Assembly (NCBI RefSeq): GCF_900102215.1
Contig: NZ_FNBG01000037.1
Coordinates: 1 to 45,908 of the forward strand
Direction of reading: 5' to 3'
Length of the DNA: 45,908 nucleotides
From: Fontibacillus panacisegetis
GTDB taxonomy: Bacteria > Bacillota > Bacilli > Paenibacillales > Paenibacillaceae
Shown here: positions 31,701-40,105 of the stretch, one piece after another
How the letters are laid out: each line of letters begins with the position of its first letter
Position numbering within the stretch: the stretch's first letter is position 1
Notes under the pieces: model-generated
What the model was told of the DNA's origin: nothing
What the model saw: the letters and a program-made list of their open reading frames with translations, nothing else
The model's database searches: none
Program-made: the position numbers and the translations under genes

Positions 31701-33998
31701 CGACATTAGCTCTTCATCAATTGTTGTTTCTTTTTTTCCACCTAACGCAGTCAAATCAGCATAAATACTTCTGATTTCATCCTCCTGAATACCTGACAAG
31801 TTTAGGTGAAGCAATGCATTTTCATTATAAGAAATCGAATTAGGCTTAGTCTCTGCCTCAATATTTACATCCAGTACTTTGTAAGTAATTTGAGACTTAT
31901 CATTCACAGTATTTTTAGGATCAAGAACCTCCGTAGTAACTCCATCAATAGTCACTAAATAGGAGTAGTCGAAAGTTCCAGGCTGAAGTCCTTTCAATGT
32001 GAAGGTGAATCGCTCATCTTCCTTGCTATAGACCATAGGATACTCGATACCATTGAATTTCAACTTCACTTCCTGAATTTTATCCATTTCATTGGATTTA
32101 AATAAACGGTAGTCTCGATAATAGAATGTTGCATTACCATCTTCAAGGAATGGTGCCGATGTACCCGGTAATACTCGGAACGGTCCTTTACCCGATTCAA
32201 CAATTACCTTGGTTAACACTTCTGTTCCTGTAGTAATTTCGCGGTCATAATTCTGATCAATAACAGCCCATTCTTCTTTTCCTATACTTTTACGGATCTT
32301 GAAGCCTATCTTGTTAACGTCTGTAGTAATTGGGATAATCACACTGGACTTATTCCCATTGATATTGCCGTCAGCAAATGAAAATCCCTTATTGCTAAAC
32401 CCTGTGTACCATGTCCAAACGCTCCAACCACTGAAATCGGCATCGTCCTTCACATAGGTTAACTGAACTCTACGATACTTTTCAGCCTCCAGTTTCTCAA
32501 GATCCGGTTTTTCGTAAAAGACTTCCGTAATACCTTCCACGATCCATACTTCAACACTATTATCTGTGTCAATCTGGATACTCCGTTCTGCATCCTTGTC
32601 AGCCCATTCATTTCCTTCTGTACTAAATCTTGGGATAACTCCGGTTTTCTTAAAAGGAGAATAATAGGTAACTTGCGCATATCCGTCTACAGTTTGTTTG
32701 AAATTCTTTGATCTGCTCTTTCCTTTATCCGGGGAAATTGGATATAACCAAAGATTCCACTTATCTGCCGTTCCATCAAAACGATAGAAATTAATGGTGT
32801 AGGCATTTAGATTGGTAACCAAGTTAACATCTGTAATAGTCTTGAATGTTTCATATGTTGCCACAACAGTAGCTTTCCCTACTGGTGCACTTGAATCAAC
32901 TGTAAGAATGTTACCTTTGATTTCTACACCTGCTACTGGAGTTTCTAAAGACCAAGTCGGAGAAATCCGAGTGCCTTTGCCCTTTTCATCCATTAACTCC
33001 GCTTCTAACTCAAGTTCTCCACCAATTGCAGCATTTTCGTCAGAAGTAATAATAATGCCCGGTACAATTACTTTCGAATTATCACCATCACTAGGTGGGT
33101 TCAATGGATCCGTGAAACCTCCATCCCAACTACCTTGATTCGGGATAAATTTATACTCATGCGGCCCTGCATCAAGTCGAGTAGTCAGAGTAAACACACC
33201 ATCAATTAAGTCTAATGGTATTGCTGTGCTATTATTCCAACTATTCATGGTCCCCACAAGGTACACAGATGTCCGATTGCCCTTCTCAACATTGAAGGTA
33301 ACCGTACCATCACTATTAATAACCGGGCTCTTAAGCAGCTGACCGGTAACTTTAACTTCTCTTTCAACAGTCCAGTCTTCATATTGGGCTGCTAGCTTAA
33401 TAGTGCCTTCCTCGGCATTTTGCGCGACGGTCAATTCGTTTGTTATATCATCAAATTTAACGCCGCTTAATCCCTTTGTCATAGTCAGTTTGGGTGGAAT
33501 CGTTGTGTCACGATCACCAGTATAATAAACAGCACTAGTAACTGTGATAGTTTGACCCAAACCGATCTCTGTTTGAGGTTTAAATTCAATCCCCGGTACA
33601 GAAAGACCCGGATTTGTTTTATTCTTAATTTGATTTAATGGATCAGCCTTCCAATCACCATCGGCAACGATACCATATTCATACCAACCTGCATCAAAAT
33701 GTCTAGAATAGGACCAGACATCATTAGCACCTTTCAGCATTGGATTTTCAGGCCAGTCTTTATCAAAACTTCCTTTTACACTTACTATTTGTTCACTGCC
33801 ATCCCCTTGATAATTAAAAGTAACCTCAGCCCCAGTAGCAGTTCTAGTTCCAATCTCAGGGCTAACTAATCCACTACTAGCTCCTGCTCCCTGGTCGGAC
33901 GAATCTGCTCTCGCATCTGTTAATAAGCTCCCAAACGAGCCTATAAACAAAGCGAGAATCAGCAACCGGGAGAATATTCCCTTCATTCTTTTAGCCAT
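28761..33998 (-). CDS. Surface-anchored GH13 amylase/pullulanase with starch-binding and SLH domains
   Basis: 1745-residue secreted enzyme. Signal peptide about 1-31 (ends TDARADSS). Two CBM48/CBM20-like beta modules (about 55-140 and 225-315). Two CBM41-like modules (about 400-495 and 508-595; NFYRFDGTADKWNLWLYP, DFSGWSVWTWYTG). Another beta region follows at 615-805. The GH13 barrel (about 812-1235) shows DYFRVDTIKHVEH (Asp1024), MIGENFG (Glu1053) and LSSHDENG (Asp1119). Then come a C-terminal beta domain, a Gly/Ser/Pro linker (1325-1350), a DUF-like beta region (1352-1555) and three SLH domains (about 1562-1615, 1621-1680 and 1689-1745) that bind the cell-wall polymer. Amylase, pullulanase or both cannot be decided from sequence. 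It likely makes the maltodextrins that MalEFG imports. Confidence 0.92.
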   Translation of the reverse strand: MAKRMKGIFSRLLILALFIGSFGSLLTDARADSSDQGAGASSGLVSPEIGTRTATGAEVTFNYQGDGSEQIVSVKGSFDKDWPENPMLKGANDVWSYSRHFDAGWYEYGIVADGDWKADPLNQIKNKTNPGLSVPGIEFKPQTEIGLGQTITVTSAVYYTGDRDTTIPPKLTMTKGLSGVKFDDITNELTVAQNAEEGTIKLAAQYEDWTVEREVKVTGQLLKSPVINSDGTVTFNVEKGNRTSVYLVGTMNSWNNSTAIPLDLIDGVFTLTTRLDAGPHEYKFIPNQGSWDGGFTDPLNPPSDGDNSKVIVPGIIITSDENAAIGGELELEAELMDEKGKGTRISPTWSLETPVAGVEIKGNILTVDSSAPVGKATVVATYETFKTITDVNLVTNLNAYTINFYRFDGTADKWNLWLYPISPDKGKSRSKNFKQTVDGYAQVTYYSPFKKTGVIPRFSTEGNEWADKDAERSIQIDTDNSVEVWIVEGITEVFYEKPDLEKLEAEKYRRVQLTYVKDDADFSGWSVWTWYTGFSNKGFSFADGNINGNKSSVIIPITTDVNKIGFKIRKSIGKEEWAVIDQNYDREITTGTEVLTKVIVESGKGPFRVLPGTSAPFLEDGNATFYYRDYRLFKSNEMDKIQEVKLKFNGIEYPMVYSKEDERFTFTLKGLQPGTFDYSYLVTIDGVTTEVLDPKNTVNDKSQITYKVLDVNIEAETKPNSISYNENALLHLNLSGIQEDEIRSIYADLTALGGKKETTIDEELMSLTLAVSDTVTTGNKQLPITVVDVYGNKHIQNASITVKTRQVVGSDDFDWDEARIYFMLTDRFFNGDTSNDDKNGENYDTNHLETYHGGDFKGVTEKIPYLKELGVNTIWITPIVDNIDFNVNSKFSQYGYHGYWAKDFTEIDEHLGELADLHNLLDTAHENGMKVMVDVVLNHTGYGMDDISGYAGKTNLPTPAERDVFNGMLREINEDPVIKNKIAGLPDFKTEDPAVREKVIKWQTDWIELARTAKGNTIDYFRVDTIKHVEHTTWMAFKNQLTEKYPEFKMIGENFGATLDNDGGYLRTGTMDSVLDFGFKGTATSFVNGRISDTEQALQSQNSRIDNASTLGQFLSSHDENGFVVNLLKEEERSKFKEGTLEAETLRNVQGQQKIAASLQITAKGQPVIYYGEEVGHSGLNADMDNGRMGENRYDFDWKRLDDPTYNHIYDHYKKMLNIRDKHSKTFSKGTRAQLGGSDATGYDIFARTYKGESIVVGINTKDTEQQATFTVSGYQNATFTDEYSGKTYTANSNGTVTVSLPSSLDGGTVVLTAPKPEPLSPDGGGGGSSYSTTPSSATPSPAPTPQVNPGTVEVAAKAGADGRKIAEVSLANVEKAIDSAAKGDKVVEIKVSGVNAGEATDVVIPGEAVAKAGDQNVGLRLVFPDITVNIPATGLPAKLNAHENIIFSKDVAATDAAEALKQGIKGKDSAYQPVGDIYIFGLSSVDASKQTAAIKLGAEVSVTLTLDDAVLKGIANKKKVGVYAVKEDGTVQYVGGKLKDNTITFTTDTLTRFVVMEYNKTFSDVKSGWSKDYIELLAAKHIASGVDSERFNPKGNVTRAEFAAFLGRALGLDQSAQAPSLSDIQDGAYYAGYVAALNKLGIITGYNDGTFRPNQTVTREQITVMLMRAYAHVSGSSLGQISGSEQASFNDLNTASGYAVDSIKAAKALGIINGLGENKFQPTATSTREQVAAMIILFLEKLDL

Positions 33999-34091
33999 TG
34001 TTGTCTCTGACCTCCAGTAACTCAGTTTAGTAATCTAAAAATACAAACTAAATAAGGCCAAACCCGGTAGATTACCACCCCCAAGTAAGTA

Positions 34092-34208
34092 TGTGCAAAC
34101 GTTTCCATTTACGTTTAAGCAGATTTCAATATCATTGATGTTTTAGGAAAGTTCCCCACTAGATATATAATATATTAAGCGCTTCCATTTATTAAAACGT
34201 TTGCACAG
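34092..34208 (-). promoter_or_regulatory. Operator cluster and candidate promoter of the SLH amylase gene
   Basis: Three sites are visible: TGTGCAAACGTTTCCA (34092-34107), AAGCGCTTCCA (34177-34187) and TTAAAACGTTTGCACA (34193-34208). A weak promoter fits on the minus strand: TTAATA (34195-34190), 17 bp, TATTAT (34172-34167). The two outer sites are 100 bp apart, which would allow looping by a tetrameric repressor. The leader of about 160 nt has no obvious hairpin. The ribosome site GGAGG is 12 nt before the ATG, unusually far. Confidence 0.5.
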
Positions 34209-34372
34209 ATCATTTTTTAGACATTTCACCTACTTTCCTTTATTTTTCTAATATTTTCTCTCATTTCCCTTTGAATTCTTTATTTTTCTATAATAATTAC
34301 AAGAATTTTCAAGCAATGTATGATATTAGCTCGCCAAATGCAAGATATAGCTGCTTTTCAAGGCATTATCTA

Positions 34373-34427
34373 TTTACTTTCATCTATATTTCGATTAATA
34401 TTACAATGTAAAGCAAACGGTTCCACA
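34373..34427 (+). promoter_or_regulatory. Candidate promoter and autoregulatory operator of the LacI-type gene
   Basis: TTTACT (34373-34378), 17 bp, TAATAT (34396-34401) is a possible promoter. The site AGCAAACGGTTCCACA (34412-34427) lies just downstream, overlapping the ribosome-site area, which suggests negative autoregulation. Confidence 0.4.
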
Positions 34428-34439
34428 GAGGAGGTTTTT

Positions 34440-35474
34440 ATGGCTGTTACCATAAAGGATGTTGCCAAAAAGGCCGGAGTATCTCCCTCTACCGTGTCCC
34501 GGGTGCTATCTAATCATCCAAGAATTAGTGTCGAAACTTCGAGAAAAGTAAAAGAAATTATGGAACAGCTTGGCTACCATCCAAACATTATGGCCAAGAG
34601 CCTGGTATCCAAGACAACGAATAGCATTTGTATCATGCTTCCTAAGTCTGCCGAGGAGTTGTTCTCAAATTTCTTCTTCATGGAATTGATACGAGGGATC
34701 GTCACTCAGGCGAGTCGTCTGGGCTATGACGTACTTATCAGTTCCGGAGCAAATGAGAAGGAAGAAGTTGAAGCCGTTTCCAGACTTCTGAATGGACGTC
34801 GCGTTGACGGTGTCATCTTGCTTTATTCGAGAAAAGACGACCCCGTTATCGATTTCCTTTATGAAAACGGTCATCATTTCGTCTTGATCGGACGGAGCGA
34901 ACGATATCCAGACACATTGTCTGTAGATAACGATAACGTTCAGGCTTCCTATGATGCCGCTAAGCATTTGATCTCATTGGGACATGAAAGGATTGGATTC
35001 GTCAGCGGACCCCCAGATCTTGTATTTTCCAAAGATCGACTTAAAGGTTTCATGGATGCCTTGAATGATGCTGGATTAGAAATGCGACCTGAATGGATTG
35101 TAGAAGGGGAATTTCTACAAGATAGTGGCTATCGGGCCATGTCTTTTTTTATGAATCTTCCGGATCGTCCGACGGCTATCGTCCTAATCGATGATGTTGT
35201 TTCGTTTGGTGTTTTACGTAGTCTGCATGAGCTCAAGTACAAGGTGCCTGAAGACTTATGCTTGGTAAGTTTCAATAACATTCCGTTATCAGAGTTGTCT
35301 ACACCACCACTTAGCAGTATAGATATCGGTATTTATAATTTGGGATATACCGCATCTCAGCTTCTTATACAATCGATTGAGAATGGCAACGATAAGAATT
35401 ATCAGAAACGACAGATTATTCCTCATCGTCTGATGATTCGTGAATCATCCATGCATTCGATCTCGAAAAAATAA
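34440..35474 (+). CDS. LacI-family transcriptional regulator of maltodextrin genes
   Basis: 344-residue DNA-binding repressor. The N-terminal helix-turn-helix reads TIKDVAKKAGVSPSTVSRVL, followed by the hinge helix NIMAKSLVSKTTNSI. A periplasmic-binding-protein-like effector domain follows (about 62-340; RRVDGVILL, FVLIGRS, SLGHERIGFVSGPPD), as in MalR/MdxR/YvdE proteins. The start is ATG 34440, with AGAGGAGG 5 nt upstream; an earlier in-frame start adds 40 unrelated residues. Its place between the SLH amylase gene and the maltose phosphorylase operon, and the many CAAACGTTTG sites nearby, suggest it controls this region with maltose or a maltodextrin as inducer (inference). Confidence 0.9.
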   Translation: MAVTIKDVAKKAGVSPSTVSRVLSNHPRISVETSRKVKEIMEQLGYHPNIMAKSLVSKTTNSICIMLPKSAEELFSNFFFMELIRGIVTQASRLGYDVLISSGANEKEEVEAVSRLLNGRRVDGVILLYSRKDDPVIDFLYENGHHFVLIGRSERYPDTLSVDNDNVQASYDAAKHLISLGHERIGFVSGPPDLVFSKDRLKGFMDALNDAGLEMRPEWIVEGEFLQDSGYRAMSFFMNLPDRPTAIVLIDDVVSFGVLRSLHELKYKVPEDLCLVSFNNIPLSELSTPPLSSIDIGIYNLGYTASQLLIQSIENGNDKNYQKRQIIPHRLMIRESSMHSISKK

Positions 35475-35496
35475 ATGGTGGGTGTCAAAAAATAAT

Positions 35497-35520
35497 CGAA
35501 GCTTCTGCTTCTTTTATTTT
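35497..35520 (+). terminator. Terminator after the LacI-type regulator
   Basis: GAAGC-ttct-GCTTC (35498-35511) followed by TTTTATTTTTT. The stem is short but the U-run is strong. Confidence 0.6.
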
Positions 35521-35529
35521 TTATATTTT

Positions 35530-35545
35530 GTTCAAACGTTTGCGC
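35530..35545 (+). promoter_or_regulatory. Operator directly before pgmB
   Basis: GTTCAAACGTTTGCGC contains the perfect palindrome CAAACGTTTG. It ends 6 bp before the AAGGAGGAG ribosome site of pgmB. No clear promoter lies between it and the upstream terminator, so a repressor here would act as a roadblock or block a weak promoter in the T-rich stretch. Confidence 0.6.
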
Positions 35546-35565
35546 TAGCTTAAGGAGGAGAGAAA

Positions 35566-36225
35566 ATGAGCTCAATCAAAGCATGCTTGTTCGATCTGGA
35601 TGGTGTTCTGGTCGATACGGCAAAATATCACTACTTAGCTTGGAAAAGACTTGCTGAGGAGCTTGGATTCGATTTTACTGAACATGATAATGAACGTCTG
35701 AAAGGTGTCAGCAGAATGGCTTCTCTTGATATTCTGCTCAGTATTGGCGGCATTGAACTGGATGAATCCAAAAAGCAGGAACTTGCTGAAAGAAAAAATG
35801 ACTGGTATTTCGAAATGATCTCTAAAATGGATGAATCGGAAATACTGCCTGGAGCACTTGAATTCTTAAAAGAATGCCGTGAGAATGGTCTAAAGGTTGC
35901 ACTAGGTTCCGCTAGTAAAAATGCAATGACCATCTTAAACAATACAGGTATTACCCCTTATTTTGATGCCATCATCGATGGAACTCGCACTACAAGTGCT
36001 AAGCCTGATCCGGAAGTATTTACACTTGGTGCCACTGAAGTTGGAGTATCTCCTGAACAATGCGTCGTTTTTGAAGATGCTGAAGCAGGCGTTGAAGCTG
36101 CTCGTCGCGCAGGTATGCACTGTGTTGGTATCGGTTCACCAGAAAATCTCGCTAAAGCCGACTTCGTTGTGTCCTCTCTTGCAGATATGACGGTGAGTCG
36201 TCTGAATGATATTGTCGTTTCATAA
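35566..36225 (+). CDS. pgmB: Beta-phosphoglucomutase
   Basis: 219-residue HAD-superfamily enzyme converting beta-glucose 1-phosphate to glucose 6-phosphate. The N-terminal motif ACLFDLDGVLVDTAKYHYLAW holds the nucleophile Asp10 and the acid/base Asp12. The cap domain is the four-helix type of PgmB, with LKGVSRMASLDILL. Other HAD motifs are LGSASKNA (Ser motif), SAKPDPEVF (Lys) and FEDAEAGVEAA (metal-binding Asp). AAGGAGGAG precedes the ATG. It is followed by the maltose phosphorylase gene that produces its substrate, the standard pairing. Confidence 0.95.
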   Translation: MSSIKACLFDLDGVLVDTAKYHYLAWKRLAEELGFDFTEHDNERLKGVSRMASLDILLSIGGIELDESKKQELAERKNDWYFEMISKMDESEILPGALEFLKECRENGLKVALGSASKNAMTILNNTGITPYFDAIIDGTRTTSAKPDPEVFTLGATEVGVSPEQCVVFEDAEAGVEAARRAGMHCVGIGSPENLAKADFVVSSLADMTVSRLNDIVVS

Positions 36226-36304
36226 GGGATTTATGTAGTAATTTGTGGTACTTTGTCATAGATTATTTATTAATTCAGAATGATTGAAGAAGGAGCCGGT
36301 AATC

Positions 36305-38626
36305 GTGAAACAATATTTAAAGGTAGATGAATGGTCCATTATTGAAGAATCCTTTGATCCTGCTACACATGAGATTTCTGAAAGTATTTTCAGTATCGGT
36401 AACGGGTACATGGGACAACGTGCTAATTTTGAAGAACAATATAGCGGTAAATCCCTGCAAGGCAGTTACATGGCAGGTGTATACTATCCCGACAAAACGC
36501 GTGTAGGCTGGTGGAAGAACGGGTATCCTGAATATTTCGCCAAAGTGCTTAACAGCACGAACTGGATCGGAATCGACGTCACCATCAATGATACTGTTCT
36601 TGATCTTGCTAATTGCGAAGTTAAAAATTTTGTTCGCGAGCTCAACATGAAAGAGGGCTATCTGTCACGCCGTTTTGTAGCTGTACTTGCTGACGGAAAA
36701 GAAGTTCAAGTTGAAGCGATCCGTTTCGTTAGTATTAAACGCCATGAAATTGGTGCGATTCGCTATGCGGTAACTCCACTCAACTTCTCTGGAACTGTTA
36801 AATTAGTATCTTACCTCGACGGTGATGTACAAAACAAAGACTCCAACTATGAAGAGAAATTCTGGCTGGAAGTTGACAAAGCGGCGGCAGCAGATGTCTC
36901 CTATCTAACCTTGAAAACGAAAAAACTGGATTTCCATGTCACTTCTGTTATGTCTTTTGATATTTTCAAAAATGGTACAAAGCTCGATGTACAACCCGCA
37001 GTAGCCGAGCGTGAAAAATACGTTTCTTCTGAAGTTGTTGTTGATGCAAATCAGGGCGAAACAGTTGCTGTATATAAATATGTAGCAAACGTGACTTCCC
37101 GTAACTTCGGATTGGGTGAGCTTGTAGAAGCAGGTAAAAAGCTTCTTGCTGATGCTAAAGCTGCAGGCTTTGACGCTTTGCTTCAAGAGCAAGTAGATGG
37201 ATGGGCTTCTAAATGGAAAGAAAGTGACATCATCATCGAAGGCGATACATCAGCACAGCAGGCGATTCGATTCAATATTTTCCAACTGAATCAAACATAC
37301 GACGGTTCTGACGATCGTCTGAATATCGGTCCTAAAGGGTTCACTGGTGAAAAATACGGCGGTAGCACATACTGGGACACTGAAGCATACTGCGTACCTT
37401 TCTATCTGAGTACTGCAGATTCTGAAATTTCTCGTAACCTGCTTATCTACCGTTACAAGCATTTGGAAAAAGCAAAAGAAAATGCTAAAAAGCTTGGCTT
37501 CACTAAAGGTGCATTGTACCCAATGGTAACGATGAACGGTGAAGAGTGCCATAACGAGTGGGAAATCACTTTTGAAGAAATCCATCGTAATGGTGCGATT
37601 GCTTACGCAATCTACAACTATGTGAACTACACTGGCGACAAGTCCTACTTGGGTCAATACGGTCTGGAAGTACTCGCTGAAATCTCCCGTTTCTGGGAGC
37701 AACGCGTGAACTACTCCGCTGACAAGAAGAAATACGTAATGCTTGGCGTTACTGGACCAAACGAATACGAAAACAACTCAAACAACAACTGGTACACAAA
37801 CCGCATTGCGGCTTGGACTATGGAATATACGCTTGAAGTCATCGACTACTTGAAAGCTAACGAAAACGCCCGTTATCAAGAATTGGCTGGCAAGCTTGAG
37901 CTTAAAGAAGAAGAAACGAAAAAATGGCAAGATATCATCGCTAATATGTACTATCCATATGATGAAGAGCGTCAAGTATTCTTGCAACAGGATGGATTCC
38001 TTGATAAGGAATTAATCGCAGTGAAGGATCTTCCACAAGAAAATCTTCCACTGAACCAAAAATGGTCATGGGATCGTATCCTTCGTTCTTGCTTCATCAA
38101 ACAAGCGGACGTATTGCAAGGATTGTATTTCCTCGGTGACCGTTATGATTTGGAAACGAAGAAACGGAACTTTGACTTCTATGAGCCGATGACTGTTCAT
38201 GAATCTTCATTGTCGCCTTGCTTGCACTCCATCATCGCTTGTGAGCTTGGTTATCAGGAAAAAGCTTATGAAATGTACCTCCGTACAGCTAGACTTGACC
38301 TGGACAACTACAACAATGACACAGAAGATGGATGTCATACAACAAGTATGGCAGGAACCTGGATGTCAGTTATTCAAGGTTTCGGTGGTCTGCGCGTAGC
38401 TAATGACGAACTCGTTCTTCGTCCATTTATCCCTTCGCACTGGACATCGTTCTCCTTCAAGGTTATGTTCCGTGATTCCCGTCTGAACGTAAGCGTAACA
38501 GATGAGAACATTATCGTAACAAATGAGACTGATGTTCCAGCCGCTATTCGTATCTACGACAGCAGCTACACAGTTAACGGCAATGGCGAAGTAAAAGTTG
38601 AAAGAGCATCTACAGCAACTAAGTAA
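36305..38626 (+). CDS. Maltose phosphorylase (GH65)
   Basis: 773-residue cytoplasmic enzyme cleaving maltose with phosphate to beta-glucose 1-phosphate and glucose. I start at GTG 36305 (MKQYLKVDEWSIIEESFDP), with AAGAAGGAG 9 nt upstream. An N-terminal beta-sandwich (about 1-270) is followed by the (alpha/alpha)6 barrel. The general acid Glu is in TGPNEYENNSNNNWYTN and falls at residue 487 with this start, as in the Lactobacillus enzyme. MNGEECHNEWEITFEEIHRNGAIA is typical of maltose rather than kojibiose or trehalose members, though that call is by motif memory. Phosphate-site HESSLSPCLHS is present. Operon with pgmB (79-bp gap). Confidence 0.92.
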   Translation: MKQYLKVDEWSIIEESFDPATHEISESIFSIGNGYMGQRANFEEQYSGKSLQGSYMAGVYYPDKTRVGWWKNGYPEYFAKVLNSTNWIGIDVTINDTVLDLANCEVKNFVRELNMKEGYLSRRFVAVLADGKEVQVEAIRFVSIKRHEIGAIRYAVTPLNFSGTVKLVSYLDGDVQNKDSNYEEKFWLEVDKAAAADVSYLTLKTKKLDFHVTSVMSFDIFKNGTKLDVQPAVAEREKYVSSEVVVDANQGETVAVYKYVANVTSRNFGLGELVEAGKKLLADAKAAGFDALLQEQVDGWASKWKESDIIIEGDTSAQQAIRFNIFQLNQTYDGSDDRLNIGPKGFTGEKYGGSTYWDTEAYCVPFYLSTADSEISRNLLIYRYKHLEKAKENAKKLGFTKGALYPMVTMNGEECHNEWEITFEEIHRNGAIAYAIYNYVNYTGDKSYLGQYGLEVLAEISRFWEQRVNYSADKKKYVMLGVTGPNEYENNSNNNWYTNRIAAWTMEYTLEVIDYLKANENARYQELAGKLELKEEETKKWQDIIANMYYPYDEERQVFLQQDGFLDKELIAVKDLPQENLPLNQKWSWDRILRSCFIKQADVLQGLYFLGDRYDLETKKRNFDFYEPMTVHESSLSPCLHSIIACELGYQEKAYEMYLRTARLDLDNYNNDTEDGCHTTSMAGTWMSVIQGFGGLRVANDELVLRPFIPSHWTSFSFKVMFRDSRLNVSVTDENIIVTNETDVPAAIRIYDSSYTVNGNGEVKVERASTATK

Positions 38627-38631
38627 AAATG

Positions 38632-38675
38632 AAGCTGCCCCATAGTCAAAAATGACTTGGGGCAGCTTTATTTGT
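38632..38675. terminator. Bidirectional terminator, maltose phosphorylase / MATE
   Basis: AAGCTGCCCCA (38632-38642) pairs with TGGGGCAGCTT (38658-38668), with an inner GTCA/TGAC. TTTATTTG follows on plus and TCATTTTTA on minus. It lies between convergent genes. Confidence 0.85.
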
Positions 38676-38721
38676 TTACTGTGGAACTGTTGAATATGAT
38701 GGGTCATGCTGCGAGTGTGAA

Positions 38722-40083
38722 TTAAGCTGCCAGATCATTGACCAGGTTCTTGATCCATTTTTTAGATCTGATCCGAGCCATACCGATTGCAAAACGAACT
38801 ACTTCCTCCATGGAGAGGACGAGATAGACGAGAAAAATGGGCTGCTTCCACACAAATGACATTAGAAGACCGGACGGAACGCCGATTAACCAGGTTGCCG
38901 TCGATTCCATAACAAAGACAAATTTGCTATCTCCGCCACTATTCAATATACCTCCTGCCATAATCATGTTTCCTACTTTAACCCATAGGAAAGCAGCAAA
39001 TACCCAGACTAGATAAATTCCTAATTGATGCGTCTCATCCGATACATTAAATGCGGATACATAGAGCGGGGAAATTAGTGCAATGATCGCTCCAATGACC
39101 AGAGATACGCTAATACCCAACAGAATAAACCGTTTTGCATACTGAAGCGCAATCTCCTCTTCTCCCGCTCCGAGCTTGTTCCCGACCATAACACCCCCTG
39201 CACTTGAAAGTCCCGCCAGAAGGCCTATACAGATCCCTTGAAGCGGAAATGTAATCGTCATTGCAGTCATTTCCGCGGTGCCCATCCTGCTATAAATAAT
39301 AGCGTAAACGGTTTCCCCAAGGACCCAAATAAGCTCTGTTAAAATAATAGGGTACGTTGTTCGGATAAATTTGGTGACTAGTGACTTGGATGCACTAAAT
39401 AAATCTTTAAAATCAGCTCCGCCCGGTAATTTGAATTTATATACGGCTCCAATAATAAGCAGACATTCTACAATTCTCGCGATCAAAGTGGCAATTGCAG
39501 AACCCTTAAGCCCCCATTCCGGGAAACCAAACTTACCGAAAATTAACAAATAGTTAAGGATGATATTCAAAACTACCGTAAAAAGACTGACAAACATTGG
39601 CAGCTTCACATGTTCTGTACTTCTCAGAATCGCAGAATACATCATGGTGAGCATCATAGGAACATATGTTAAAGCTGTAATCTGCAAGAAAATAAATCCA
39701 TCCTCGATGATTCTGGCATCTGTCGTAAAAAGACTCAGACAAAGCTGTGGCTTAATGAACACAAACAAGGAGAACAGAAATGATAAACTGAACCCTACTA
39801 ACAATCCGATCCCAAGTAGTCCGGAAATGCTCTTCCGATCCTGTTTACCCCAGAATTGTGCGGCGTAGACTGACACACCCATCGCTAGACCAGCCAATAC
39901 TACCGAAATGATTCCATATATTTTACTGGACATTCCGACTGAAGCGATCGCAACATCACCGAGTTGACCTACCATTAACTGATCCGTAAGTGTTAAGAGC
40001 GCCATAATCAAGCTTTGTAAAGTTACTGGTATTGCTATTTTGTATACATTTCTATAGAAGTCTTTTTTTAACTCAGCGTTCAT
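38722..40083 (-). CDS. MATE family efflux protein
   Basis: 453-residue membrane protein with twelve predicted helices in two homologous halves, of the NorM/DinF type of cation-coupled exporters. The first helix region IAIPVTLQSLIMALLTLTDQLMVGQLG is the standard MATE N terminus. SLVIGAIIALISPLYVSAFNVSDETH is in the second half. It is the last gene of a minus-strand operon and begins 22 bp after the RibD-type reductase, with AGGAGG before the ATG. The substrate is unknown. Its operon partners deal with alpha-glucans and redox chemistry rather than drugs, so a metabolite exporter is possible. Confidence 0.92.
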   Translation of the reverse strand: MNAELKKDFYRNVYKIAIPVTLQSLIMALLTLTDQLMVGQLGDVAIASVGMSSKIYGIISVVLAGLAMGVSVYAAQFWGKQDRKSISGLLGIGLLVGFSLSFLFSLFVFIKPQLCLSLFTTDARIIEDGFIFLQITALTYVPMMLTMMYSAILRSTEHVKLPMFVSLFTVVLNIILNYLLIFGKFGFPEWGLKGSAIATLIARIVECLLIIGAVYKFKLPGGADFKDLFSASKSLVTKFIRTTYPIILTELIWVLGETVYAIIYSRMGTAEMTAMTITFPLQGICIGLLAGLSSAGGVMVGNKLGAGEEEIALQYAKRFILLGISVSLVIGAIIALISPLYVSAFNVSDETHQLGIYLVWVFAAFLWVKVGNMIMAGGILNSGGDSKFVFVMESTATWLIGVPSGLLMSFVWKQPIFLVYLVLSMEEVVRFAIGMARIRSKKWIKNLVNDLAA

Positions 40084-40105
40084 TCCTACATATCCTCCTA
40101 ATCGA

